From Morchella semilibera (taxonomy: Eukaryota > Ascomycota > Pezizomycetes > Pezizales > Morchellaceae), in NCBI GenBank assembly GCA_009192285.1, contig WBVU01000012.1:496001-560000 (forward strand): DNA of 64,000 nt, written 5' to 3'. The notes under the pieces were generated by a model that worked only from the letters and a program-made list of their open reading frames with translations, did not search any database and was not told where the DNA came from. This document shows positions 12,732 to 25,416 of the stretch, one piece after another. The position numbers and the translations under genes are program-made. Each line of letters begins with the position of its first letter. The stretch's first letter is position 1.

Positions 12732-14733
12732 ATGGTAAATCATCCACTGCGTTCAAAACGTTACTCTATCAAAGCTAACTTAGACCCTGTAGAGTAATCC
12801 CACACAAATCTTTGGAGAGGACGTCACGGAGGAGAGAGGAGAAAATGCTAGTACGTTGACCCCCACCTCCGAGTCCCTTAATCGATTGGAACCATGGAAG
12901 TCTATGGTAGATAATTGGGATACTGATGAAAGTATGATAGGGCTGTCTGCATTTGTTGGTGCCATAGCTGTGGGGGATTTGGTTAAGACGACCCTAGGCC
13001 CTAAAGGAATGGACAAAATATTACAGTCAGCGTACGTATAATCTATCAACATAAGTTGCAATGAAGCTTTCTATCACATGGGGAACACGTCTGACGACTA
13101 AATGATGAGGGTAGCTCGACAGGACAGATAATGGTGACCAATGATGGCGCCACCATCCTGAAGTCGATAGCGCTCGACAATGCAGCCGCTAAGGTCCTTG
13201 TCAACATCTCAAAGGTTCAGGACGATGAAGTTGGTGATGGTACCACATCCGTAACCGTTCTTGCTGCAGAGCTCCTTCGCGAGGCAGAAAAACTTGTCGA
13301 CCAGAAGATCCACCCACAGACTATCATTGATGGATACAGGGTTGCATCCGCAGCTGCTCTTGAGGCGTTGAGGAACAGTGCAGTCGACCACAAGGAGGAT
13401 GCGGAAAAGTTCAAGCAAGATCTTTTGAGCATCGCTAGGACAACGTTGAGCTCCAAGGTCCTGTCTCAAGATAAGGATCACTTTTCTAAGCTTGCAGTGG
13501 ACGCGGTTCTCAGACTAAAGGGAAGTACCAATCTGAACAACATCCAGATCATTAAGAAAGCTGGTGGAAAGCTTAGTGATTCGTATTTGGATGAGGGATT
13601 TATTTTGGATAAAAGAATTGGCGTCAACCAGCCCAAGAAACTAGAGAAAGCCAAGATCCTCGTGGCTAACACTGGTGAGTCTTCAAAGCATTGCTTTCTA
13701 TAGCCATTCAACGTCTAACAGCCTATAGCCATGGACACCGATAAGATCAAGATATTTGGTGCTCGTGTCAAAGTCGACTCCACCGGTAAACTTGCTGAGC
13801 TTGAAAAGGCTGAACGCGAAAAGATGCGTGCCAAGGTTGAGAAGATCAAGGCTCATGGCATTAACTGCTTTGTCAACCGTCAACTGATCTATAATTGGCC
13901 TGAACAACTTTTTGCGGATGCTGGAATCGTTTCTATTGAGCACGCTGATTTTGACGGCATTGAACGCCTTGCTCTTGTTACTGGGGGCGAAATTACTTCC
14001 ACCTTCGATCACCCTGAGTCTGTTAAGCTTGGCCAATGTGATCTTATTGAGGAGGTCATTATTGGAGAGGATACCTTGATCAAGTTCTCGGGTGTCGCAG
14101 CTGGCGAGGCATGTACGATCGTTCTTAGGGGAGCTACTGAGCAGCTATTGGATGAAGCTGATAGGTCTCTCCATGATGCCCTTTCTGTCCTCTCTCAGAC
14201 TGTTGTGGAGACCAGAACTGTTCTCGGTGGTGGTTGCTCGGAGATGATCATGAGTAAAGCAGTTGAACAGGCTGCGCAAAATACCCCAGGAAAAAAGGCC
14301 CTTGCAATTGAAGCATTTGCTCGGGCACTGAGACAGCTCCCAACAATTTTGGCCGACAACGCAGGATTTGACAGCAGCGAATTGGTTGCGAAGTTGCGTG
14401 CCGCTATCAACAACGGAATGTCCAGCTCCGGATTAGATTTGTACTACCCAGGTGGAAGGATCGGGGATATGAGGGAGCTTGGTGTGGTAAGTTAAATATG
14501 GTATTTTGTTATTGTTATTATTCTTAGCTAACGTGAATTATACATAACAGATTGAAAGTTATAAGCTTAAGCGGGCTGTTGTCTCCTCTGCATCGGAGGC
14601 TACAGAGATGTTGCTTAGAGTTGATAGCATTGTCAGATCAAAGCCTAGAATGGTAAGTTATCAGATACATTGAATCCATACCTATTACATGCATTAACTT
14701 TATACTCTTTCTTCATAGCGTGAGCGCCGTTAG
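12732..14733 (+). CDS. CCT2: T-complex protein 1 subunit beta (CCT2)
   Basis: Beta subunit of the cytosolic TRiC/CCT chaperonin, which folds actin and tubulin with ATP. Seven exons: 12732-12734, 12793-12850, 12941-13031, 13115-13674, 13729-14486, 14551-14652 and 14719-14733 (528 aa). The first exon is only the ATG, immediately followed by a GTAAAT donor; splicing restores an N-terminus [20 protein letters not shown], as expected for fungal CCT2. Hallmarks are [22 protein letters not shown], the nucleotide motif [20 protein letters not shown] and the apical/equatorial segments through [13 protein letters not shown]. Length matches the family. The last exon encodes only RERR. Confidence 0.95.
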
Positions 14734-15236
14734 TGCATTAGGAGAGATACCGACATAAAAGCAATAGATTCTTTTTTTTCCCTTTTTTTTTTATCCCTTT
14801 TCTTTTTTTTTTTTTTTTTCGCAACATGACATTCCAAATGTGTAATCAACAAAGCTTCTCAGAAAGGGACAAATTAAGGAGCCTCAAGTACCGAGCAACA
14901 CGAGCTTTAATCATCCAAGTAAACGTAGTATATATTTTATATAACTTGCGTGAAATGCAATAGTACATGTATTTTTCAGTGTTTACAGTGCAGTGCCCCT
15001 TGAAATCTCGGGTTAGCCCTAAATCAAATGGTTTCGTTATCTTATCTAATTCTCTTGGCACGACCTCAACCATTGGCCCTGTAACTTACGTATCCATAAG
15101 CACAGTACACTTCCACTAGTTCAATAACACCTACATATCCTTCAGTCTCTTGATCATCAGTTTCTCCAATTTTCTTTTGGTAGGTACCTCCCTCATCTCA
15201 AGTTTCACTTGATGGCTAACCCTTCACATAGCTACA
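14734..15236. other. Intergenic, CCT2 to SEC18
   Basis: A 503-bp gap. Poly-T/pyrimidine runs at 14771-14820 lie just after the CCT2 stop and suit a 3' UTR. A TACATGTA palindrome is at about 14963. No gene is seen. Confidence 0.6.
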
Positions 15237-17734
15237 ATGTCGTACTCAAACTATCAAGCTAGACCTGGACCTGGAGGCCCGCCACAAAGAGTCCCCGTTC
15301 CACATCGAGGGGCAGCACCGCCTAGAGAGTTTCAGCTCACCAAAAGCCCAAACGATGAATTTATCGTTACTAATTTGTAAGTATGCCTATCCTTGCCTTA
15401 CTGCGCAATAAAGGGTTGGAGCTAATAGCTACGGTCATAGTGTCGCTGTTTCACCCCAGGACTTCCAGACTGAACAATACGTTATTTGTAACGAGAAATA
15501 TGTGGTTTCCGTAAAACCCAACAACCAAATCCAACCAGGCTACGCAGGGTTCTCCTCGGTACACAGAGACTGGGCACAATGGAGTTTGACGGAAAGGATC
15601 CGTATGGCGCCCTACGATCCATTTGCTCAGCAAGGTGCTGCCTATCTAGGGAGCTTGGACCTTGAGCTAGGCTTTGCATCAAGGAAGATTAGTGATGAGC
15701 AATATGATCAAGATGATTTGACAAAGCAGTTTATACGGGTATGAAGTATCCACCGTTGCCAGGGGATCACTATTAAGGAAACAAATTTAGATTTTCGCGA
15801 ACCAGGTTTTTGCTCCGGGACAGCGTCTCGTTATGGACGTCCGAAATATCAAGCTTCTGGTGGTCGTCAAAACCGTACAAGTCATTAGTCTAGGTGATAA
15901 AAAAGGAGCTCTACCCCCAGATGCGCCCACAAGTAGCAACCCATCGGACCGCGGTATTCTCACACCGCATACTTTCATAACATTCTACAAAGATGCAAAG
16001 TCTCCGATCAAGATTAAGGGCTCTAACAAACGCCCTTCTGCCAATGCTATTATTCAGCCTAACTTCAAATTCGAGGACATGGGGATTGGTGGTCTTGATA
16101 CAGAGTTCTCACAGATCTTCCGTCGCGCATTCGCATCTAGGATATTTCCGCCGGGTCTAGTAGACAAGCTTGGTATCCAACATGTCAAGGGGATAATTCT
16201 ATACGGGCCACCCGGTACAGGAAAGACGCTCATCGCCAGGCAAATCGGAAAAATGTTGAATGCGCGGGAACCAAAAGTTGTGAATGGTCCTGAAATCCTA
16301 AATAAGTTCGTTGGACAATCAGAGGAGAATATCAGAAAACTCTTTGCCGATGCAGAGAAAGAGTACAAAGAAAAGGCGGAGGAGAGTGGCTTGCATATCA
16401 TTATTTTTGATGAACTAGATGCCATCTGTAAACAGAGAGGGAGCAAAAATGATGGGACCGGTGTTGGTGACTCAGTTGTCAATCAACTCCTTTCTAAGGT
16501 TCGGACCCCTTCTCTAAATATCTTCAGGGACAGCACATTGATAGGGTATATTTAGCTCGACGGTGTTGACCAACTCAACAACATCCTTGTTATTGGTATG
16601 ACTAACCGTCTAGACATGATTGATGAAGCTCTTCTTCGTCCGGGCCGTCTTGAGGTCCATATGGAAATTTCTCTACCCGATGAGTTCGGCCGTCGTCAAA
16701 TATTGAAAATCCATACAAACAAGATGCGCAAAAATAATGTCATCGACCCGGACGTAGATATTGATGAGCTAGCAGCGGTTACCAAGAACTTTTCGGGTGC
16801 TGAAATTGGAGGTCTTATCAAGAGTGCATCATCATTTGCCTTCAATCGTCATGTTAAGGTCGGGACTGTTGCGGGAATTTCCGAGGATATTGAGAACATG
16901 AAAGTCAACCGCCAGGATTTCATGAATGCGCTCGAAGAAGTCCGACCCGCTTTCGGTGTGAGCGAAGAGGAGCTCGATGCATGTATCCAAGGTGGAATCA
17001 TTCGTTACTCTCGGAATATCGACAACATACTTGCGGAGGGACGACTATTTGTTGAGCAGGTCCGCAAATCGGAAAAGACACCTCTTGTATCAGTTCTCAT
17101 GCACGGTCCACCTGGCTCTGGAAAAACCGCGCTCGCTGCTTCAATCGCTATGGCATCCGAGTTCCCATTCATCAAACTTATTTCTCCTGAGGCCATGGTT
17201 GGGTTCAACGAAGCTAGTAAAGTTTCATTTCTATCCAAGATCTTTATGGACGCCTATAAATCCTCCCTCAGTGTTGTGGTGGTCGATAATATCGAACGTA
17301 TCCTTGACTGGGTTCCTATTGGGCCGCGCTTTTCCAATGCCGTCCTTCAAACCCTCATGGTTCTCTTGCGTAAGCAGCCACCTAAGGGCCGACGACTTCT
17401 GATAATTGCCACTACCACTGAACGCTCTGTGTTATCTCAAATGGACTTATTAACGTCCTTCGATGCTGAGATTGCAGTTCCTAATGTTGCGGATCACCGT
17501 GAACTCACACATATCTTGAGGGAGTTACAATTCTCTGAACAGGAGCAATTGAAGACCGTGAGGGAGTTGGCAGATGCTACTGGAAGGAGGGATTTGAACG
17601 TCGGCATTAAGAGGATTCTCATGGGTGTTGAAACAGCCAGGCAGGATGAGGACATGTCTGGGAGGTTCGCAAGTGTCATGGTTAAGGCTGTTGGGGAGTC
17701 GAGTATCATGGGAGCCCCACCAGGCCCATATTAG
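15237..17734 (+). CDS. SEC18: Sec18/NSF vesicular-fusion AAA ATPase
   Basis: Hexameric ATPase that disassembles SNARE complexes with alpha-SNAP (Sec17) so membranes can fuse again. Four exons: 15237-15376, 15441-15738, 15791-16498 and 16556-17734 (774 aa; yeast 758). A Gly/Pro-rich N-terminus precedes the substrate-binding N domain (about residues 35-215). D1 has Walker A GPPGTGKT (about 285) and Walker B IIIFDELDA (about 349); the second region of homology reads MTNRLDMIDEALLRPGRLE. D2 has Walker A GPPGSGKT (about 566) and the degenerate Walker B VVVVDNIE typical of NSF D2, which binds but hardly hydrolyses ATP. The C-terminus is short and Gly/Pro-rich. Confidence 0.96.
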
Positions 17735-18302
17735 TTATGAAACACGATTTCTGATGAGCGTTTGTGCTTTTAAATTTTTTATCCCATAGATATATTATAT
17801 GATATAACCTTTTGAGGTGGTAGTTGAAGACGTGCTCTAAACCTACTGGGTTTAGTGTTTTCGGGTCTGTACATTGCAGTAAGGTTTGAAATTAGGTAAA
17901 CACCGCCCCGTCGATTGGCCGTGGTTAGAACTGCGAGCAGAGACACTACATGTTATTCAGAGGGACCATGAGGAGCCTGCGGATTTGGGCTAGCCACCCT
18001 CTCCCTCCAGGACAAGAGCACCCAGGTAGGGGGGCAGCTAACTCCACTACCTATAGTTCGTGGGAAAGAGGGGTAGGGCCAATCCTAGGGTATAAGCGTC
18101 CAACAAAGCACTGCCGAAAGTGATCTGGATTGCGCATTGTGCTGTGCACGTGTGGCCAGGCACAGGTATATTTCCGTGGAGTCCATGAAAATACTTCCCA
18201 GTCGTTGTAGGGAGGACAAAACCAGACACCTTGTGTAGATCTTTTTCATTCGGGTTGAGTTAATCCCACGCCTCGTCTGTTTACGGGTTTTCAAGTATTA
18301 GC

Positions 18303-18319
18303 GAGTGATATCTCATGAT
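18303..18319 (+). repeat. CGAGTGATA-N4-RTGAT motif copy
   Basis: Exact core match with spacer tctca. It is followed by TTTGCCCA, close to the TTTACCCA after the 22738 copy. Confidence 0.6.
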
Positions 18320-20436
18320 TTGCCCACACCAACTACACATCCTCTAAAAGCTACAATAGCCTCGCAAATTCCAATGTATTTTACACACATAGATATCTTT
18401 CTTTAGGCCTATGTCTTCATAGGATCTCTCTACAGCTTAGTTCATTTGATCTACCAAACATCCTCGATTATAGCTACAAGTAGTTGTGCCCAACAAGGAC
18501 CTCCCTAGGCCCTAGTATATCGATACAAGAAGTTATATACATGTTCTAAATAAGCGTATATACTTGGTCATCTTCTCCTGTTAGTATATTTGACGAGCCG
18601 GGTGGACCACTTGGGTGGGTATGCTCTGCTCTCTGCTTCACCCACCAAGCGTGCCAACCACGGATGGACCAGCTGCATGCAGGCAACCTGGCACGCACTT
18701 CTCTTTGGCGGGTGTTACTTCTTAGAAATTGAAAGCAGATTGACTGGGTAATATGAACGGCGGGTCTTATTGTATTGCTGGCCGAATGAAATACCTTTTA
18801 ATCACGTACGTTCCATGCCAGCCCTAATACTATCATACCTTTTGTGGCTACCCTCGCCATCCTTTGAGGAGTCTACATGATCATGTCTGGACTCATTTAC
18901 TGCAGATATAATGATTTCTGGGAACATCATATCATCTGGGGTACTGTAGTCTCTCCAACAGGCTCATATACACATAGGCCCGGGGGGGGGGGGTTGCATA
19001 CATGTGTATTCAGTTTTCGATGGCCTATCGGTGGGGTGATCAGAGTAAAAGTATATAGATACGCGCCTCATTCAGAGCTACATATAGTAAACTAAACTTG
19101 CAATCCAACACCTCTAGACATGAACACCACAGACCAGTCAGTTATTGATAACGTAAGCCAGCGAGCTATTAGCCACTATTCGTGAACTACCCACCTTCTC
19201 CAGACCTCTAATTAACTACATATGTAGCAAGCCAACCATTGATCTCGGTAGATACATATATACAGTGTACGTACATCAATGTACCAGAGCAGATCGCCAT
19301 TCCCTGGTTGATAGATCAGTCGATGGCCAGGTGGCGGGTCGGGCTTACAGTGCACAGGCTCCTCCCCCAGATGATTCGCGAAATTTGCTCGAACTCTCAA
19401 CAATTTAGGTTTGAGCAGGCTCCCTGAATTGACGAGCAGTTCAAGTTAGTGACAACGCTCCTGGATTCATCAACTGCATGGGTCAGCTTTCTTCATCAGA
19501 TCGAGACCATTGGGCAAGTGGGAAATAAAGTGGGTCTATAGCCCAATAAGATTCTAGTACCCGCCTGAGGATCCACCAGAATTTGGATTTCAGCTGCAAT
19601 GGGTTCCAATTTAGTTCTGTTTGATGGCCGAGCTATTTTAGCGGCTGAGCTAGTTCGAACTTTTGGCCCATTGAGAGCGCGTTGCATGCATTACCACTAA
19701 GGACTCAAGACTTCCACTACAATTCTCTAAATTAAACTTGAGAAACGACTATGATGCCACAGACTAGACGAATCTAGGGATGAAGATAAGGGTGGTGACC
19801 TCAGGGTTTTATAGAGGCTGGAGGACCTCACCCTCGCCCTCGTCGACCCTTGTCCTTGCGTATCTTTCGAGGTAGTTGTGGGGAGCTTAGCTATAGGCTC
19901 GAGGTCAATCCTGTCTCTTTTTATAAATAGTAATAAAGAAGAGAGAAAAGATGTGCACTATAAATGGTGGTATGTCCAGCGGAGACCTAAATCTCAAGAC
20001 GAACACATAGGAGATCGAGAATGTCAGCAAAATCCTTTCTTTTTCAGCAGACCTTAAGCCAGCTGCGTATACACTGTCTGTGCGGTTGGTTGTTGACCTT
20101 GTGCCTCGGGGGGAGGGCACGTAGCCTCGGTGAACCTTAGCCTTGTCAGGGCTAGCCTTGTATGTGCCCGCGAGGCCATGCCCTCGAGATAAGAATACAT
20201 GTATACATGTACTAATGTAAGAACACTTATTCTCGTGGATAGTATTATATCTGAATAGTGCCTTTTCGAAAGCCATATACATAAAGTACATACATGTTTA
20301 TTGGTTCAATCGTACAGTAATTACATGTATTTGCCTTGAGCATCTCCTGTTGGCTGAGCAAGGAAAGACGCGTGTCTTACGAGGCGAAGCCGCCTGGTGC
20401 TACTTGGGATTCTCACCTATAGCAGCTAGAGGGTAC

Positions 20437-20681
20437 TGTTGGAAAATCGAGTGGATGGCCATGAGCCAAGACTTGTTAAGGAAAGAACTCTTCAACTGTT
20501 CTTAATCTCCCAACAAACGATTCCATTGACGATGTACTAGAAGTCTTTGATGGACTCACAATACATTGTACCTGGGAATTGACACGTTTACCGCACCATA
20601 CACACCCCCGTTGAGGGTTGACGACTAAGCATGCTACTAACTGTTTATTATATAACTATTTATATTATATATATCTTAGCA
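20437..20681 (+). mobile_element. Possible solo or partial LTR fossil
   Basis: A 245-bp segment opens TGTTGGAA, as many fungal LTRs do, and closes in CA after an A/T-rich stretch. No partner LTR and no recognisable retroelement protein was found nearby, so it would be an old solo or truncated remnant of uncertain family. Chance resemblance remains likely. Confidence 0.22.
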
Positions 20682-21567
20682 GGTTTCAAGCCGGTCTCTA
20701 GACCGGAAATATTTGGTGCCGAGCTGCTCGATCTAAGATTCTCGATATCTAACAAGACACCAAAGATGTCTCGTCTCGTGGAGAATACTACTAGAGAAGT
20801 TCTAAAGACAGTCCATGCGGCCCCAAGCAATATCAAGCTAGGAAAAACGGCATTTTCCACTTTAAACATCATCTGTAGGCCGATTCCTTGCCAGGTGGGG
20901 CAGGGTCATCGATCTAGTATAACCATGGGCATACCAGCTAGACCATCCTCACGGTCGCGTATGCCTATAAAGCTGGGTGGGTGGGCTGACCCTCCAGCAC
21001 CTCCCGGGAAGGAACACCAAATTAAACTATATTTTCAGTTAATGTCTGCTGCATATAGGGTGTTGTTACATACATGTATATAAGGTGATGCTGCCCCAAT
21101 AACATCTTAGTGCAAGTTTCTGCTTACATAATTGCTGCTGGTTTCCTGGTCGAAAAATCATTTCCAGCCTACTAGTCCATACATGTACTTACCTTGAACT
21201 CCTTGAGCACCTCGAACAGATCTACGCATAGATATATGACCTATTAATGGATAGAGGAATCTTGAATTATCTGCCTCTACTTGCCTTAGTGACTACAGTA
21301 GGTTATAGTCACACCAACACCGCCGCCACAAGACAGTTCCAAGCCCACGCGATCTAGCTACAGCGAGTGCTAAGTCTCTTCTATTCCTCTACTTCTAGCT
21401 ATAGTCTACCGCGAGGAGAAGAAAGAGGAGCAGGAACATATTTAAAACCTTTCAGGTCCCCGTATGGGACTAAAGCCTACAGAAGTTTCCATCCTTGAAA
21501 GGAATAGAGTGGAAAGAGATCACTCTCAGCCTCTCGGAATACGCCCAGGGACTAATAGTGGTCTACC

Positions 21568-22010
21568 CCCTCCGCAAGGAGAGAGCCGAAGCAGGGACAG
21601 GAACAGGAACAGGGAACAACACGAACATTCCTAACAACTGAACGCAAAAAGGCCCCTCCTAGCACCTGAGCCGAAGCACAAGCGCTAGGAGGGGCCTATT
21701 GCTACCCTCTCCATAAGGAGAGAGCCGAAGCAGGGACAGGAACAACGACAGGGACAGACAGGGACAGGCACAACAAACCGAACGCAAAAAAGGCCTCCCC
21801 CAGCACCTGGCCGAAGCCATGTGCCAGGAGAGGCCTATCCCCACCCCTCCACCGCGGAGGAGACCTAACGCAAAAAAGGCCTCCCCCAGCACCTGGCCGA
21901 AGCCATGTGCCAGGAGAGGCCTATTCCCACTCCTCCACCGCGGAGGAGACCTAACGCAACTCAGGCCCCCCTCGATCTCCCATAAAGGGGACCAAGAGAG
22001 GCCTGAAATT
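21568..22010. repeat. Tandem array of hairpin-forming units
   Basis: Two adjacent 86-bp units (21781-21866 and 21867-21952) differ only at two C/T positions. Related, more diverged units lie before them (from 21641, about 140 bp) and after them (from 21953). Units open with AACGCAA and then a G/C-rich stem: 21650-21663 pairs perfectly with 21684-21697 (14 bp); in the 86-bp units AGGCCTC pairs with GAGGCCT and an inner CCTGGC with GCCAGG. A second small CCTCC/GGAGG stem follows. GCCGAAGC or CCGAAGC recurs in the loops and in the linker GAGAGAGCCGAAGCAGGGACAG (21580s and 21720s). No protein frame is conserved across units. Confidence 0.75.
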
Positions 22011-22737
22011 GCGGCCTTGGGCAGCCATGCTAGGTTCCCCCCGCCCTCCCTCTAAGGCAACAGCGCCCAAGCGAGTGGAGATTGGGGGTAGCTAGCAGTG
22101 CTACCCTTAGCTTTTGGAGAGAGAAGAAGGAGTGAGAGGTGGAATGGGTTTATATAGCTGGTGGTTTTGAATGCCAAGACGTGGTTTTTTGGCCGACGAA
22201 ATTTAAAAGTTCGCCAAGCTAGATGCTTGAATTCGCCGACAGGTGGTGGCAGGGCTAGCCAAACGCAGCCCTGAAATTTCAGTTGCCCAGACAAACATTC
22301 TTACAGCTGAGAGAGTGGGTAGGCTGTCATACCGTGAAGGTGTGATCAGGCAGGTCCAGCGTGTACTAATGTCCCGTCTACATTGGACACAATTGAGAGG
22401 TTGACCGTGGCCATACAGCAAGTAGAAACGTCACGTATTACATGTAGCTTAGCTTTCAGCGTTCTCAGGAGTCTTAGTGTTTGTTCATACATATATTATT
22501 TTGGACTACAGAGTTCGTACTACATCATATACTAGAACCATCAATAAGTATATTTCTTTTCGTTTGAAGTTGCTAGATTGTCCACCAGTCCCTATTTCCC
22601 ATTCTTGTTTGATTTTATTTTCTAACTTACAATACTAAGAGATTATTATAAATTCATATATCATGTATCTGGGGTGCCATGTGTGCTTCGTGGATGTAGC
22701 GATTGTTTGCGAATGTTTAGTTTTTCCGAACGATATC

Positions 22738-22754
22738 GAGTGATAACCCATGAT
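22738..22754 (+). repeat. CGAGTGATA-N4-RTGAT motif copy
   Basis: Exact core match with spacer accca, followed by TTTACCCA. Confidence 0.6.
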
Positions 22755-24813
22755 TTACCCAGTACCAACGCACACCAACAAGCTCACCCCTGCTCCATGA
22801 ACCGGCCCCGCACAATTAACGTTCCAACTACATAGATGGAACTACCTACGGGAAGTATAAATCTGTAAACACCTAGGAAAGTTGGATGAGGCGAGACGCA
22901 GTCCTCCGTTCATGATGGGGCGGCTGTTGTTACTAGTAGCTACAGTAGACTACTCTGCGCGAGCGACACGAACTCTCTCGCGATCGAGCGCACGTGGGGT
23001 GGGATATCCCAGCCTTGAACTCAGAACCCTCTCGAGTGGATTACCCCAGCCATGACCGACGGGTGCGTCAATCAAGGAAGCTTATTCGGAGAGGCATCTC
23101 CCAACAATGGAAATGGAGCAACATTGAATCGGCTAGATAGGAAGACAGCAAATATTACAGTCGGAAAAATAAAATGTCGTCACACCGGCCAAACCAACCA
23201 CTGCAACCTTCCTTGTTCCCCGCGGGGAGGCCCCTGCAGGGCACCGCCTGGAACGATCGATCAAGGAATGATAGGTGACCCATAATTACTGTTAGAATTC
23301 CTAATAGCAAGTACTCTATGTGGAGACAGACTATGCACCCCTACGATTTCTTACGATTGGGGGTTATTGGAGTAATTCATCAGCAGCCAGATTCCAGATC
23401 CAGAATTGCCTCGAAGCCCGAGCTCCAGAACTGCCTTTATCGAAGCCCGAGTTCTAGAGCCCAACCTCTGCTCCCCACGTCTAGCCCCGCGCCCCGAACC
23501 CCGCAGATCGCCCAGCCGGCCACAGGCCAAACACAGCCTGGCCTACCAGCGGTGGCCCCCAGCGGGTACATGCTTGAGGCTCGTGTCCCTCTATATCTAC
23601 GAATGATCAAAGGGAAGTGCCGGTGGTCTTTAAGGTTAGCAGAGGAACTTTCTGTCGGTGTGAACACTTCCTTAGCACTTGCTCGTCTGCACTTTGGTAT
23701 AAAATATAATTGCTGTAAACCAAACTTAGGCTGACGAAAAGTACAGCATCCGGGCTTTCGCCAAGAGAGTTTGCAGGTCAGGTTAAACCCATATTCATAC
23801 AAGCGGTGTACATAATCCGTCGTTCAGGCACCCCGCTTAATACTGAATATAATACAACTGTTTGCTAAGCTAGAAGTGAGTCACCCACGCATAAGACATT
23901 GAGGCACTACCGGGCCATCAACTTCTATGGCGAAGATGAAGTGTTTGTAGTTTTGTGTGCAGTTGATAACTACCATGGTTTAGACCTAAATATCTAGAAG
24001 GGGCGACGGAGCCTAGATGATTGGAGTCTTTCTCATCATTCGATACGGGATCATAAAAGGTGTGGTAGATTAATTCTGCGGTGCATGTGAATGAAAATGT
24101 ACTTCTACAGGATGCACGATAGGGTTTCAACATTTCACTGACATGCATTCTAGATACATCATTGAATTCAAAAGGCTCCCTAGGCTGAAATCAAGTGCCT
24201 CAGCGTTGCTACACAACAGCCTCAACAAAAGGCGTATTAACCACGGATCCCAACCCCCAACGCGTTGACGGTCCAGGTGACATCGCCATCTTTAAACACT
24301 GCATGCGAGCCAAGAAAAACCCGCAAACACGAGTGATCATCCATGAACCAAAGTCATGGGTCGTGGGGTTTGGATGTGCATTACTTATCACTTATGCACT
24401 CACCGCAGACAATCCAGTGTCTGTAGGTACCCCCCTGGGGGGGGGGGGGAGATGGAGCGAAACGCAACAGGCTACTCTATGCTCGGCATAATTCCCGACG
24501 GGAAGTAGGTGTGGGTAAACCTACCAGGATGATCTCTCAACCCTTTCCCCCCCCCCCACCCTCCCCCCCCAGTCGACCACGCCTCTAGCCGAAAGTTCAA
24601 GCTTTTTGCTTTTCTTTTTCTAGTCGTTCGTGGCTGCACGTTGTTGGTCTGTTTTGGATGCCGAGCGGCCGTGATTAGTATTGTTTCACTGGGAGGTGTG
24701 CTAGGATAAGGGAGCGTGTGTAGGGCCTTCAAAAAGATCTAATACCAAGCATTGTGGGGATCGAAGGTGCAGGAGGGTGGGAGGGGGTGGGTGGACGGAT
24801 GGGTAGGCAGGCA

Positions 24814-24820
24814 TATAAGG
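24814..24820 (+). promoter_or_regulatory. TATA-like box
   Basis: TATAAGG lies about 75 bp before the ATG of the secreted-protein gene at 24895, a plausible distance for a core promoter with a short 5' UTR. Confidence 0.35.
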
Positions 24821-24894
24821 ACCCGACAATCTCCACGCCCAGCTTTCACCAAGACTTTTTCTTACCCCCCTGGGTCAGGAATAAATACCTCACC

Positions 24895-25416
24895 ATGCGC
24901 AGCCCTTCTTCACATTGTTTCTCGCTGCTGCTGTTCTTCCTACCAGTGTTGTTCTTTGCCCTATCCGCAACTGCAACCACAACCACAACCACAACCGCAA
25001 CCGCAACAGCAGCGGATAACAACACCACACCACCACCGGTAAATAACCTCAACCCTATAATACACGCCCGAATATCGTTGCGCTGCGAGACAAGCGCTAC
25101 TTCCCCATGGTCCACCGATGTCCTCAACGCCGCCACAGTCCTGTACACTCGTGGACGCAAACGGTGCCAGCAGACAAACACGGTGGGGTCTGTGTGCAAG
25201 CTGTTGAAGACGCTCGATACGGCATCAGTGGGGATATGCGCCATACCGGGAAACTGGATCACGTGCCAACAGGCAGGAGAGGTTGCGGGGAAGCTGGTTG
25301 AGAGATGCCAAAAGTTTGTGAATGGTGCATGGAGAGTGGGCGGGTATGCGTTGGTCGACCATATCACGAGGCCAGAAGTGGTGAGGATTATCGTTTATAA
25401 CAGTAACGATAATTAG
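24895..25416 (+). CDS. Small secreted cysteine-containing protein, unknown function
   Basis: A single-exon gene of 173 aa. I chose the ATG at 24895 because it places a classic signal peptide first (MRSPSSHC, then a Leu/Phe-rich core to about residue 24); a longer in-frame start at 24754 would bury it. A Thr/Ala-rich linker and a short Pro/Asn-rich stretch lead to a compact domain from about residue 57 with six cysteines (contexts LRCET, RKRCQ, SVCKL, GICAI, ITCQQ, ERCQK), enough for three disulfides, ending VVRIIVYNSNDN. The layout recalls small secreted fungal effector-type or Ecp2-like proteins, but I see no diagnostic motif and assign no family. It is isolated between gene-poor stretches. 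Confidence 0.7.
   Translation: MRSPSSHCFSLLLFFLPVLFFALSATATTTTTTTATATAADNNTTPPPVNNLNPIIHARISLRCETSATSPWSTDVLNAATVLYTRGRKRCQQTNTVGSVCKLLKTLDTASVGICAIPGNWITCQQAGEVAGKLVERCQKFVNGAWRVGGYALVDHITRPEVVRIIVYNSNDN

Larger units (their letters stand above)
17735..24894. other. Gene-poor island with structured repeats
   Basis: No conserved protein is recognisable in 7.2 kb. It holds an imperfect hairpin near 18608-18650 (CTTGGGTGGG against CCCACCAAG), two full and one partial CGAGTGATA motifs, a 12-base G run at about 18980, a possible LTR fossil at 20437-20681, the tandem hairpin array at 21.57-22.01 kb, two approximate copies of a CGAAGCCCGAG-type repeat near 23413 and 23442, and long G and C runs at 24437-24570. 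Open frames up to 150 codons show no domain or coherent composition. Confidence 0.6.

Noticed and set aside
20437-21100. A full LTR retroelement after the LTR-like segment
   Set aside because: No retroelement protein motif and no second LTR found; only a low-confidence solo fossil is kept.
24895-25416. KP4-type killer toxin identity for the secreted protein
   Set aside because: Cysteine spacing and flanking residues do not match well enough; left as unknown family.
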